NCBI GenBank assembly: GCA_965230225.1
Contig: CBDDKM010000010.1
Span: forward strand, 992,001 to 1,056,000
Direction: 5' to 3'
From: CALSMU01 sp965230225
GTDB lineage: Bacteria; Bacteroidota; Bacteroidia; Flavobacteriales_D; Parvicellaceae
Length of the DNA stretch: 64,000 nucleotides
Positions 51,202-59,775 of this stretch are shown here, piece after piece. The position numbers and the translations under genes are program-made. Each line of letters opens with the position of its first letter. Within the stretch, counting starts at the first letter, position 1. The notes below the pieces were generated by a model. It made no database searches. It was not told the DNA's origin and saw only the letters and a list, made by a program, of their open reading frames with translations.

Positions 51202-52944
51202 ATGAAGTCAAAAAAACTATTGTACATTTTACCTGCCCTCGGGATCTTAGCCTCCTGTAGTTCTACTCAGGACTTGAGCTATGATGACGATGTGTACTCG
51301 GATGGTGGTGATTATTACACCTCCTCTATTCCATCTGGATCAGAATCGACAGAAACTTACAGTTTCGAAGATTACTACACCAATGATGGAGAAACGGAAA
51401 CTACAGAATCTGAAGATTATTTTGATACTGATTACGAAAAGAAGTATGATCAGGAGTCGTATAGTTACACAGATGGTGAAGGAAATACCTACATCACCAA
51501 CAACTACTACGATGACTACAACGATTATACGTACTCTTCCAGAATAAGAAGATTTTACTCTCCTTATTACGGATACTCTTATTATTCTCCTTGTTACACC
51601 AATTGCTATTACTACCAACCATGTAGCTGGGGTTGGAACACCTCAATTTATGTAGGTTGGCCTAGTTACACCTGGGGATATGGATGGGGCTACGGATGGG
51701 GTTCACCATGGCACTATAACCATTGGAACAATCCATATTGGTACGGATACGGATCCCCTTATTACGGTGGATATGCCTATGGAGGATACTGGAATGGATA
51801 TAACAATGGATACTGGAACGGATACAATAACGGATACTGGAATGGATACAACAACGGATACTGGGGTTCTCCTTATTACGGTTACGGAACTGGGTATGGT
51901 GGCGGATGGAACCAAAACTATGATGTTGTTGCCGACAACGGCACTTACACCGGACACCATGGAGGAAGCATTAGTTCTGGAAGTTTAAATAACTCTGGAA
52001 ACAACGGAACCACAGGTGGAGATTACGACATTGTAACTGCCGTACAAAAAGAAGCAGGAGGTAAAATTGCAATCGCAGATAATGGAAATGACAACGGAAC
52101 AACTATTAGCGACGCTACTGTTGGTAAAGGAGACTATACCGGAGTAAATCTTGATGGATATTCTTTATCCGGGAAAGACCAGAACTCTGCATCTAGCCTA
52201 AGTGCATTAGCAAGCAACAAACCAACTTTTAGCACTAGCTCTCCTGTAAACAAACCAACTACAAGTTCGTTCAACAACAAACCAGCTACAAGCTCTGTTT
52301 TGAACAAACCGAACACTTCATCCGTAAGTAGTTCTAAGCCTATTTCGAGTACTAAGCCAACAACAGCTTCTACAGCGAATAAACCAACTACTTCAAACGC
52401 TAAACCTCCGGTTAGCTCTGCTAGCAAACCGAACACTCAAAGCTTTGTTTCGAGAGAGGTAGTTAGGCCACAAAACAATGTTTCTTCTAAAGGTAATAAC
52501 TCTACTAGCTCATCACCTTGGGCCACTAGACCTCCAAGTAGCAATACATACAAGCCTAACAACACGTACAAACCAAACAACAATAACTATAGCAGACCTT
52601 CGAAACCGTCTAACAGTTATAAGCCAAATAATACTAGTAGACCTAACAACAACTACACAAGGCCAAGTAGCCCTTCAAATAATTATAAGCCTCAAAATTC
52701 AAGCAGGCCTTCGTCTAACTATAACAAACCTAAGAACAACAGTTATAATAGACCGTCTTCTTCAGGTAGCTACAACAAGCCTTCTTCAAGTAGCAGACCT
52801 TCATCATCTGGAAGCTACAACAGACCTTCATCGTCTAGCAACTACAGCAGACCATCTTCAAGCGGAAGTGGAAGCAGATCTTCTTCAAGCGGAAGCAGAA
52901 GTTCTGGATCAAGTTCATCCAGAAGCTCAGGAGGACGTAGATAA
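51202..52944 (+). CDS. Tyr/Trp/Gly-rich and Ser/Pro/Asn-rich lipoprotein
   Basis: 580 residues. The signal peptide ends in a lipobox (LASC, Cys19). Residues 25-110 are acidic and Tyr/Ser/Thr-rich. Residues 115-240 are extremely rich in Tyr, Trp, Gly and Asn, with Cys at 131, 135 and 141 and a GYWNGYNN repeat. Residues 240-420 are mixed. Residues 430-580 are Ser/Pro/Asn/Lys-rich with many KP and RPS units and end SSRSSGGRR. The sequence is low-complexity, so it is probably extended or disordered on the surface, perhaps in an adhesive or matrix role, which is inference. A terminator separates it from the downstream OmpP1/FadL gene. Confidence 0.8.
   Translation: MKSKKLLYILPALGILASCSSTQDLSYDDDVYSDGGDYYTSSIPSGSESTETYSFEDYYTNDGETETTESEDYFDTDYEKKYDQESYSYTDGEGNTYITNNYYDDYNDYTYSSRIRRFYSPYYGYSYYSPCYTNCYYYQPCSWGWNTSIYVGWPSYTWGYGWGYGWGSPWHYNHWNNPYWYGYGSPYYGGYAYGGYWNGYNNGYWNGYNNGYWNGYNNGYWGSPYYGYGTGYGGGWNQNYDVVADNGTYTGHHGGSISSGSLNNSGNNGTTGGDYDIVTAVQKEAGGKIAIADNGNDNGTTISDATVGKGDYTGVNLDGYSLSGKDQNSASSLSALASNKPTFSTSSPVNKPTTSSFNNKPATSSVLNKPNTSSVSSSKPISSTKPTTASTANKPTTSNAKPPVSSASKPNTQSFVSREVVRPQNNVSSKGNNSTSSSPWATRPPSSNTYKPNNTYKPNNNNYSRPSKPSNSYKPNNTSRPNNNYTRPSSPSNNYKPQNSSRPSSNYNKPKNNSYNRPSSSGSYNKPSSSSRPSSSGSYNRPSSSSNYSRPSSSGSGSRSSSSGSRSSGSSSSRSSGGRR
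51784..51864 (+). repeat. In-frame 24-base tandem repeat (GYWNGYNN)
   Basis: Three copies of a 24-base unit encoding GYWNGYNN and a partial fourth (GYW). Copies differ only at third codon positions, so protein-level selection is likely. Confidence 0.9.
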
Positions 52945-52953
52945 TACTATTCT

Positions 52954-52982
52954 AAGGGGCGAGATTTATCGCCCCTTTTTTT
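52954..52982 (+). terminator. Intrinsic terminator after low-complexity lipoprotein gene
   Basis: AAGGGGCGA pairs with TCGCCCCTT around GATTTA, followed by T. It starts ten bases after the stop. Confidence 0.9.
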
Positions 52983-53004
52983 AATCATATACCTTATTAC
53001 AATA

Positions 53005-54483
53005 ATGAAAAAAGCTTTTATTTATTTGCTTTCGGCTCTCCTTGTACCAACAAGTTTATTCGCTCAAAACGAGGAAGACGCTTTGAGATACAGTCAGCTT
53101 CACTTCGGAGGAACTGCCAGATACAATAGTGTAGCCGGAGCATTTGGAGCCCTTGGAGCAGACCTTTCTGTTCTAAGCTCTAACCCTGCGGGTATGGCCA
53201 GGTTTAGAAATTCTGAATTTTCGTTCACTCCTCAATTAACACTCGAAAACTCTAGCGCTACGTTTATGGGAAACAACACCATCAACGGTAAGGAAAACCT
53301 CAACATTAGCAATATTGGACTAGTAGGAGTTAGTAAAGCAGGAAAGGACAGTCCTTCATTATGGAGAAGTGTTCAGTTTGGACTTGCCTACAACAGACTC
53401 GCAAATTTTCACGACCGATTCCAAATTAATGGAGTAAACGATACTTCTATGTCGTATGTATTTGCTGCAAGAGCTGGAGGCATTCATCCAGACGACATTT
53501 ATGATGTAGCACCGTTTGATGCGGCCATTGCCTATGACGCCTATGTAATTGATCCAGGAGACACAAACAACCTGGGGTCCTATTATACAACTCAAATGTA
53601 CATGGGAGATTTTGAACACACTCACACCTCTACCAGATCGGGATCAATAGGAGAAACTGCACTTTCTGTTTCGGGTAACTACAACGACAAATTCTACATT
53701 GGAGGTAGCATTGGTTTTCCTAAAATCAGGTACGAGAGTACCAAAGTACATAACGAAATTGCTCAATCAGACTCACTAGACATTCACTCTTTTACTTATA
53801 CAGAATACCTATCTACCAGAGGAAATGGAATTAACATGAAACTTGGATTTGTATTTCTACCCATTAAGTGGTTAAGAATTGGAGGAGCCATTCACACCCC
53901 TACCAAATATTATTACATGAGAGATGGATGGAACACCAAAATGGAATCAAGCTTTAGAAACGGTGATTCGTACACCTCTTACTCTCCAGACGGAAGCTAT
54001 GTATACAAGCTTAAGACCCCGGGAAGATTAATAGGTAATGCAGCCATTATTATAGCCAAAAGAGGTATGGTAAGTGTGGATTACGAATATGTAGATTATG
54101 CGTCAAGCTCACTAATCAACCATGGCTTCTCTGGCGACAGCTACAATTTTGCTTTGGAAAACAACACAATTGTTGAGAACTATAGATCTACCCACAACAT
54201 TAGATTGGGATCTGAACTAAGGGTTTCTAAGCCATTTATGGTAAGAGCTGGTGTTGCCTATTACCAAAACCCACACAATAGCGAAGTAGTGGAGAACCAA
54301 ACGCCAAAATTGACCTACTCTGCTGGGTTTGGGTATCGAGTTAAAGAATGGTATGTAGATTTTGGATACTCCATGACCAAATGGACAGAAGACTACTACA
54401 TGTACGATCCTATACTAGTAGAAAACACACCAATCAAACGAACGTTATCCAATGCTATGATTACCGTTGGATTTAAATACTAA
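53005..54483 (+). CDS. OmpP1/FadL family outer-membrane transporter
   Basis: 492 residues. Signal peptide 1 to about 21 (cleavage near LFAQ). The FadL/Toluene_X pattern is visible at the start of the mature protein: ALRYSQLHFGGTARYNSVAG, then GALGADLSVLSSNPAG, the NPA(G/A) turn typical of the family. The C-terminus TVGFKY ends in an aromatic residue, as expected for a beta-barrel. The family moves hydrophobic compounds such as fatty acids across the outer membrane. The substrate here is unknown. A terminator precedes it, so it probably has its own promoter. Confidence 0.88.
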   Translation: MKKAFIYLLSALLVPTSLFAQNEEDALRYSQLHFGGTARYNSVAGAFGALGADLSVLSSNPAGMARFRNSEFSFTPQLTLENSSATFMGNNTINGKENLNISNIGLVGVSKAGKDSPSLWRSVQFGLAYNRLANFHDRFQINGVNDTSMSYVFAARAGGIHPDDIYDVAPFDAAIAYDAYVIDPGDTNNLGSYYTTQMYMGDFEHTHTSTRSGSIGETALSVSGNYNDKFYIGGSIGFPKIRYESTKVHNEIAQSDSLDIHSFTYTEYLSTRGNGINMKLGFVFLPIKWLRIGGAIHTPTKYYYMRDGWNTKMESSFRNGDSYTSYSPDGSYVYKLKTPGRLIGNAAIIIAKRGMVSVDYEYVDYASSSLINHGFSGDSYNFALENNTIVENYRSTHNIRLGSELRVSKPFMVRAGVAYYQNPHNSEVVENQTPKLTYSAGFGYRVKEWYVDFGYSMTKWTEDYYMYDPILVENTPIKRTLSNAMITVGFKY

Positions 54484-54485
54484 AA

Positions 54486-54522
54486 CAAAAAAAGGCCGGA
54501 TGAATCATCCGGCCTTTTTATT
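54486..54522. terminator. Bidirectional terminator between OmpP1 and zinc-ribbon-like gene
   Basis: AAAAAGGCCGGATGA and TCATCCGGCCTTTTT form a strong GC-rich stem with A and T runs on both sides. It separates convergent genes. Confidence 0.92.
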
Positions 54523-54537
54523 TATCTCTTTAATTAC

Positions 54538-55326
54538 TTAAGCTAATAATTTACTTAGTAATTTTTCCATTTTATCTTTTTGCTCTTGAGCCAACTCAAT
54601 ATCAACTAAGATTCTTCCACTGTGCTCATCAACAATGATCTTTTTACGAGCGGCAATATCTAATTGTCTTTGAGGTGGAATTTGAATATAAGAACCTCCA
54701 GAAGCACCTCTTTCTACAGGCACTACAGCTAATCCATTCTTAGCGGCAGTTCTAATTCTCTTATAAGCTTTTAATAATCTATCATCAACTACATCAGCAG
54801 CTAAATCAGATTGCTCTCTCAAGATCTCTTCCTCTCTTTTAGTTTCTGCAGAGATTTCTTCAAGATCATTTCTTTTAGCATCTAGAGCAACTTTCTTATC
54901 ATCAAGCTCAGCTTTGTTTACTTCAAGAACTTCTTTCTTAGAAGAAATTTGAGCTTTATATTCTTTAATTCTTTTTTCAGCTAACTCAATCTCAAGTCCC
55001 TGGTACTCGATTTCTTTGCTTAATGAATCGTACTCTCTGTTATTACGAACTTTATTCTGTTGCTCTTCGTATTTCTTAATACCAGCTTTAGACTCTTCGA
55101 TTACGTTTTTCTTTTCATTAATGCTTAAGTTCAAAGCATCAACCTCTTCGTTAATCTTAGCAATTCTAGTACTAATTCCTTCAATCTCATCTTCAAGGTC
55201 TTTTACCTCCAATGGAAGCTCCCCGTGAATCTGATGAATTCTATCGATTCTCGAATCAATAATCTGAAGATCGTATAATGCTCTTAACTTTTCTTCAGGA
55301 GATGAATCTTTTTTCTTTTTAGCCAT
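54538..55326 (-). CDS. C4 zinc-ribbon family protein lacking all Cys
   Basis: 262 residues. Residues 10-190 are a long coiled coil, and residues 197-250 match the zinc-ribbon domain of the DUF164/C4-type family: AVVPVERGASGGSYIQIPP and IIVDEHSGRILVD. In family members with a working ribbon the two CxxC pairs bind zinc; here they read SGGS (209-212) and DEHS (233-236), and the whole protein has no Cys. Zinc binding is therefore not possible in the usual way. It is one gene upstream of nothing and four bases downstream of the Nif3-like gene, with which it is probably co-transcribed. The family is linked to Nif3 by position in many genomes. Confidence 0.88.
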   Translation of the reverse strand: MAKKKKDSSPEEKLRALYDLQIIDSRIDRIHQIHGELPLEVKDLEDEIEGISTRIAKINEEVDALNLSINEKKNVIEESKAGIKKYEEQQNKVRNNREYDSLSKEIEYQGLEIELAEKRIKEYKAQISSKKEVLEVNKAELDDKKVALDAKRNDLEEISAETKREEEILREQSDLAADVVDDRLLKAYKRIRTAAKNGLAVVPVERGASGGSYIQIPPQRQLDIAARKKIIVDEHSGRILVDIELAQEQKDKMEKLLSKLLA

Positions 55327-55330
55327 ATTA

Positions 55331-56425
55331 TTACAAATAATTTATCGGATTAGTATTTACATCCGTCAAATGGACTGCAAAAGTAGTAAATTTTTCTTTT
55401 AAAACATCAGCCAAAAGCTCAATCGTAAATTGTTCACTCTCAAAATGTCCGATATCAGCAATCATAATCTTATCCTCAGCATCAAAAAACTCATGATATT
55501 TAAAGTCTCCCGTAACGAATACATCTGCTTTTTTTGCAATAGCAGATCTCAACAAAAAGCTTCCAGAACCACCACAAAAGGCCACTTTTTTAACTTTCTT
55601 CCCTAACGGCTTAGTGTACCTCACACAATCAGTCTTCATCCTCTTTTTGAGCTCTTTTAAAAAATCCTCATCTTCCATTGGAATTTCGAGCTCACCGATC
55701 ATACCAGCCCCAAGTTGCAAATGTTTGTTCTCCATCTGAAACAAATCATAAGCTACCTCCTCATAAGGATGAGCATTCAACATGGATGAAACAATGCGTC
55801 CCTCCTTATCTTTAGCATAAACTACTTCTATTCGAACTTCTTGCTCGTAATGTCTTTTCCCTTTCTCACCCACAAAAGCATTGGAGTCTTCATTCCCTTT
55901 AAATGACCCCTGTCCTTTCAGGTTAAAACTACATTCGTCGTAGTTCCCAATGCTCCCTGCACCAGCAGAAAACAGAGCCGACCTCACTTCTTCCTCATGA
56001 GATTCCGGCACATATACCACTAGCTTCCTGAGCATTCCGGATTTAGGAGATAGAATCTTTAAATTTTTCAAACCTAACTTCTCTCCTATTTTGGCATTTA
56101 CCCCGTGCATTACATTATCCAAATTGGTATGAATGGCATAGATGGCAATATCATTTTTAATCGCCTTCAGTATTACTCTTTCCACATAGTTTTTTCCTGT
56201 AATCTTTTTTAACCCGGAAAAAACGATAGGGTGATGAGCAACAATCAGATTACATCCTTTCTCAATTGCCTCATCCACAACAGCCTCTATACTGTCTAAG
56301 CACACCAATACGCCGGTAACCTTTTCGCCCCTGTCTCCAACAATCAAACCAGCATTATCATACCCTTCCTGATAAGCAGGAGGAGCAACCGTATCTAAAT
56401 AATTTACTACATCTTTTATTGTCAT
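55331..56425 (-). CDS. Nif3-like dinuclear metal-centre protein
   Basis: 364 residues, the long YqfO form with a middle insertion of the CutA/PII-like kind (about 135-235). The N-terminal NIF3 half shows YQEGYDNAGLIVGD and VAHHPIVFSGLKKITGK, where the His residues bind the metal pair; the C-terminal half has FVTGDFKYHEFFDAE and IADIGHFESEQF. The family forms hexamers and is linked to metal or nucleotide hydrolysis. It is divergent from lpxK over a 34-base gap. Confidence 0.92.
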   Translation of the reverse strand: MTIKDVVNYLDTVAPPAYQEGYDNAGLIVGDRGEKVTGVLVCLDSIEAVVDEAIEKGCNLIVAHHPIVFSGLKKITGKNYVERVILKAIKNDIAIYAIHTNLDNVMHGVNAKIGEKLGLKNLKILSPKSGMLRKLVVYVPESHEEEVRSALFSAGAGSIGNYDECSFNLKGQGSFKGNEDSNAFVGEKGKRHYEQEVRIEVVYAKDKEGRIVSSMLNAHPYEEVAYDLFQMENKHLQLGAGMIGELEIPMEDEDFLKELKKRMKTDCVRYTKPLGKKVKKVAFCGGSGSFLLRSAIAKKADVFVTGDFKYHEFFDAEDKIMIADIGHFESEQFTIELLADVLKEKFTTFAVHLTDVNTNPINYL

Positions 56426-56459
56426 ATGGCTAAATTATAGATTTTTGTACTTCCAACGA

Positions 56460-57545
56460 ATGAATATTTTTCGATACATACTATTTCCTTTTGCTCTGGT
56501 TTACGGTGGAATTACTTCGGGACGTAATCTACTATACAAAAAAAGGGTATTCAAATCCAGCAAATTTGACCTGCCAATCATTTGTATAGGTAATTTATCT
56601 ATGGGAGGAACCGGAAAAACACCACATACGGAATACCTTACCCGACTCCTCAAAAATGAATTTAATCTGGCTATTCTTAGCAGAGGATATGGAAGGAAAA
56701 CTGCGGATTACATTGAAGCCGACGAAAACTCTACTGCTTCAATAATAGGAGACGAACCCGCTCAGTACAACAGAAAGTTTAATGACATCACCGTTGCCGT
56801 TGAAAAGAAAAGAGTAAAAGGTGTTTTAAATTTACTTTATGACCACCCAGACATCAATTTGATCTTATTGGATGATGCGTACCAGCACAGATCTTTAAGT
56901 GCTGGATTTAATATCATGATCACATCATACAACTCCCCATTCTACAAGGACAACATCTTCCCCATTGGAACCTTGAGGGAACTAAAAAAAGGAAAGGATA
57001 GAGCAGATATCATCATTGTTTCTAAATGCCCTGAAGACCTGTCTAAAGAAGAACAAAATGCCATCATTAGTAGAATTGAACCTGCAAATAGACAAAAGGT
57101 TTTCTTCACCAGAATAAAGTATGGCAGAATCTACAACCCCTTTAACGATAAAACTCTTGACAAGCCTCTCAACAATTTCAAAGTACTGGCACTTACTGGT
57201 ATTGCGAACCCAAACCCTCTGTATGATATGCTTTCAGAACAGCAGGTAAAATTTGAGAAAAAGGCTTATCGAGATCACTACCCTTTTTCCGAGAAGGACG
57301 CTACCACAATTACCAATTTATTTGATACTTTTGTGGATTCGGATAAGATTATACTTACTACCGAAAAAGATGCTTCGAGATTAATTCAAATTAAAGGCTT
57401 TAAAAAGCTTCCTATTTACTGCATTGAGATTGAAGTAGACTTTATTAATGAGAAAGACATTTTTGACAAGACAATATTAGAATATGTTAGAGGCAATCAA
57501 GCAGACTTCCAATTACCTGAAGGAGAAGACCAAGTTTACTCCTGA
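56460..57545 (+). CDS. lpxK: Tetraacyldisaccharide 4'-kinase LpxK
   Basis: 361 residues from the ATG at 56460; a frame to 56445 adds five residues. LpxK phosphorylates lipid A disaccharide at the 4' position on the inner membrane. Visible features are the N-terminal membrane helix, the Walker A motif IGNLSMGGTGKTP, ILSRGYGRKT, DDAYQHR and TLREL. The last 20 codons overlap the pnp gene by 62 bases in a different frame. It begins 34 bases from the divergent Nif3-like gene. Confidence 0.94.
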   Translation: MNIFRYILFPFALVYGGITSGRNLLYKKRVFKSSKFDLPIICIGNLSMGGTGKTPHTEYLTRLLKNEFNLAILSRGYGRKTADYIEADENSTASIIGDEPAQYNRKFNDITVAVEKKRVKGVLNLLYDHPDINLILLDDAYQHRSLSAGFNIMITSYNSPFYKDNIFPIGTLRELKKGKDRADIIIVSKCPEDLSKEEQNAIISRIEPANRQKVFFTRIKYGRIYNPFNDKTLDKPLNNFKVLALTGIANPNPLYDMLSEQQVKFEKKAYRDHYPFSEKDATTITNLFDTFVDSDKIILTTEKDASRLIQIKGFKKLPIYCIEIEVDFINEKDIFDKTILEYVRGNQADFQLPEGEDQVYS

Positions 57546-58296
57546 AGTCGGAATTATTCTGGGTACAGGGCTTGGAAACCTGGCAAATGAAATCGAAACT
57601 GAACACGCAATTGCCTATAAGGATATTCCTAACTTTCCGGTTTCTACAGTAAAAGGACATCATGGAAAACTGATCTTTGGTAAACTCGGAGGTAAAAATG
57701 TGGTGGCCATGCAAGGAAGGTTTCATTTTTACGAAGGTTACTCCATGACTGAGGTTGTTTTTCCAGTAAGGGTAATGAGATACCTTGGAATAAAAACTCT
57801 TATGGTAAGTAATGCTTGTGGAGGAGTAAACCCAGACTTTGAAGTGGGAGAAATCATGATCATCAACGATCACATTAACCTATTTCCTACCAACCCACTT
57901 ATTGGACCTAATATCGAAGAGCTTGGGCCAAGGTTCCCAGACATGAGCGAACCTTACGATTTAAACCTGGTTAGAAAAGCAGAAGAGATTGCCCAACAGA
58001 ATAACATTAGAGTATCTAAAGGAACTTACGCAGGATTATCTGGTCCAACCTTAGAAACACCGGCAGAATACAAATACGTAAGAGTAATTGGAGCTGACGC
58101 CGTAGGTATGAGCACGGTACCGGAAGTAATTGCTGCCCGCCACATGGACATACCTTGTTTTGGATTCTCAATTGTAACTGACCTGGGAGTTCCTGGAAAG
58201 ATCATTGAAATGACTCATGAACTGGTGCAGGAAGTAGCAAAAGAGGCAGAACCTAAAATGACTATTATAGTTAAAGAATTATTAAAATCCCTTTAA
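57484..58296 (+). CDS. Purine nucleoside phosphorylase
   Basis: 270 residues. It cleaves inosine and guanosine with phosphate. The N-terminus MLEAIKQTSNYLKEK aligns with the family start, which supports the ATG at 57484 despite the overlap with lpxK. Motifs: GIILGTGLGNLA (phosphate loop), VKGHHGKLIFGK, SNACGGVNPDFEVGE and LSGPTLETPAEYK, and the GADAVGMSTVPEVI segment near the purine site. It is the trimeric, low-molecular-weight type. It lies in an operon between lpxK and gatB. Confidence 0.94.
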   Translation: MLEAIKQTSNYLKEKTKFTPEVGIILGTGLGNLANEIETEHAIAYKDIPNFPVSTVKGHHGKLIFGKLGGKNVVAMQGRFHFYEGYSMTEVVFPVRVMRYLGIKTLMVSNACGGVNPDFEVGEIMIINDHINLFPTNPLIGPNIEELGPRFPDMSEPYDLNLVRKAEEIAQQNNIRVSKGTYAGLSGPTLETPAEYKYVRVIGADAVGMSTVPEVIAARHMDIPCFGFSIVTDLGVPGKIIEMTHELVQEVAKEAEPKMTIIVKELLKSL

Positions 58297-58311
58297 GAGA
58301 TTAGAGAGAAT

Positions 58312-59775
58312 ATGACCTTAGAAGAAGCATTAGAAAAATACGAGCCGGTTATTGGTCTTGAGATACATGCTCAGCTTACTACTAAAAGTAAGGCTTATAG
58401 TAATGATCCAAACGAATATGGTGCTGTTCCAAATACAAACGTAAGTCCAATTAGCTTAGGACACCCTGGAACATTACCAATGTTCAACAAAAAAACGATT
58501 AATTATGCTGTTAAATTAGGTTTAGCATGTAAATGCGATATTACCAGAGATATGCATTTTGATCGTAAAAACTACTTCTACCCTGACCTTCCTAAAGGAT
58601 ACCAAATTACACAGGATAAAACTCCAATTTGTACCGGGGGTTATGTTCTAATTAAAGATAAAGAGGGCAACGAAAAGCCAATCGAACTTACCAGAATTCA
58701 TATGGAAGAGGATTCCGGTAAAAGTACACACGATCAGGACCCATTCGATTCTCTGGTTGATCTTAATCGTGCTGGAGTTCCTCTTGTAGAGATAGTTACC
58801 GAACCTGTTATTAAAAATGCTAAAGAAGCGTATAACTACCTTACTGAAGTAAGAAAGCTTTTAAGGTATTTGGAAATTTGCGATGGCAACATGGAAGAAG
58901 GGAGCATGCGTTGCGATGTTAATATCTCAATAATGCCCAAAGGCTCAAACGTATTTGGTCAAAGAGTAGAGGTAAAGAACATGAACTCCATTCGTAATGT
59001 TGAACGTGCCATTGAACATGAAATTGTAAGGCATGCCGAAACCATCGAAAAAGGAGAAGAAGTTCAGGTGGAAACAAGAAACTATGACGCCACTTCGAAC
59101 ACTACCATTGCTTTAAGAAAAAAGGAAGCGGCACATGATTATCGCTACTTCCCTGAGCCAGATCTTACAGCATTGCATGTTTCTCAAGAATACATTAACG
59201 AAGTTGAGAAAAACCTTCCTCCACTTCCAAACGATCTATATAAGAAATACCTGAACGAATTGAATCTTTCGGATTATGATTCAGTCAATCTTACTGATCA
59301 AAAAGGAATAGCTCTATACTTTGAAGAGTTAATTAAGCACACCCCTAACTATAAGGCAGCTGCTAACTGGATGATGGGAAGCGTTAAATCATACTTGAAT
59401 CAAAATGCACTGGAAATAGAAGATTTCCCTATCGCTCCTGAAAAAATCGCTGAGTTGATCAAGGTCATCGACGATAAAAAAATTGGAAACTCTGTAGCAA
59501 CTCAAAAGGTATTCCCAATCCTTTTGGAAACACCTGAGGCTTCGCCAATTAAAATAGCTGAAGATAACGGTTGGATTACTAAAAATGACAGCTCAGAAAT
59601 TGAGGAAGTAATTAAAACCATCTTCAAGAACAACCCTAAAGAATTTGAACGTTTTAAAAATGGAGAACGTAAGCTAACCGGATTTTTTATGGGACAGGTA
59701 ATGAGAGAAATGAAAGGAGCTGCTGACCCCGGAACAACCACTAAACTACTTAACAGACTTGTTGATGAACTTTAA
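58312..59775 (+). CDS. gatB: Aspartyl/glutamyl-tRNA amidotransferase subunit B
   Basis: 487 residues. With GatA and GatC it converts Glu-tRNA-Gln to Gln-tRNA-Gln, a need in genomes lacking glutaminyl-tRNA synthetase. Landmarks: YEPVIGLEIHAQLTTKSKAY, KNYFYPDLPKGYQITQ, the tail domain with KVFPILLETPEASP and the terminal QVMREMKGAADPG. The metal-binding Cys region is LACKCDIT. It starts 15 bases after pnp. The first TlpA-like gene starts inside its last codons. Confidence 0.97.
   Translation: MTLEEALEKYEPVIGLEIHAQLTTKSKAYSNDPNEYGAVPNTNVSPISLGHPGTLPMFNKKTINYAVKLGLACKCDITRDMHFDRKNYFYPDLPKGYQITQDKTPICTGGYVLIKDKEGNEKPIELTRIHMEEDSGKSTHDQDPFDSLVDLNRAGVPLVEIVTEPVIKNAKEAYNYLTEVRKLLRYLEICDGNMEEGSMRCDVNISIMPKGSNVFGQRVEVKNMNSIRNVERAIEHEIVRHAETIEKGEEVQVETRNYDATSNTTIALRKKEAAHDYRYFPEPDLTALHVSQEYINEVEKNLPPLPNDLYKKYLNELNLSDYDSVNLTDQKGIALYFEELIKHTPNYKAAANWMMGSVKSYLNQNALEIEDFPIAPEKIAELIKVIDDKKIGNSVATQKVFPILLETPEASPIKIAEDNGWITKNDSSEIEEVIKTIFKNNPKEFERFKNGERKLTGFFMGQVMREMKGAADPGTTTKLLNRLVDEL

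Noticed and set aside
51784..51864. Short tandem repeats considered as a CRISPR array.
   Set aside because: The units are 24 bases, directly adjacent without spacers, in frame, and differ only at third codon positions, so they are coding repeats.
51340..51960. Antisense hydrophobic frames rich in Val and Ile opposite the Tyr/Gly-rich lipoprotein.
   Set aside because: Low-complexity TAY/GGN codons read backwards give Val/Ile runs; no signal supports a gene.
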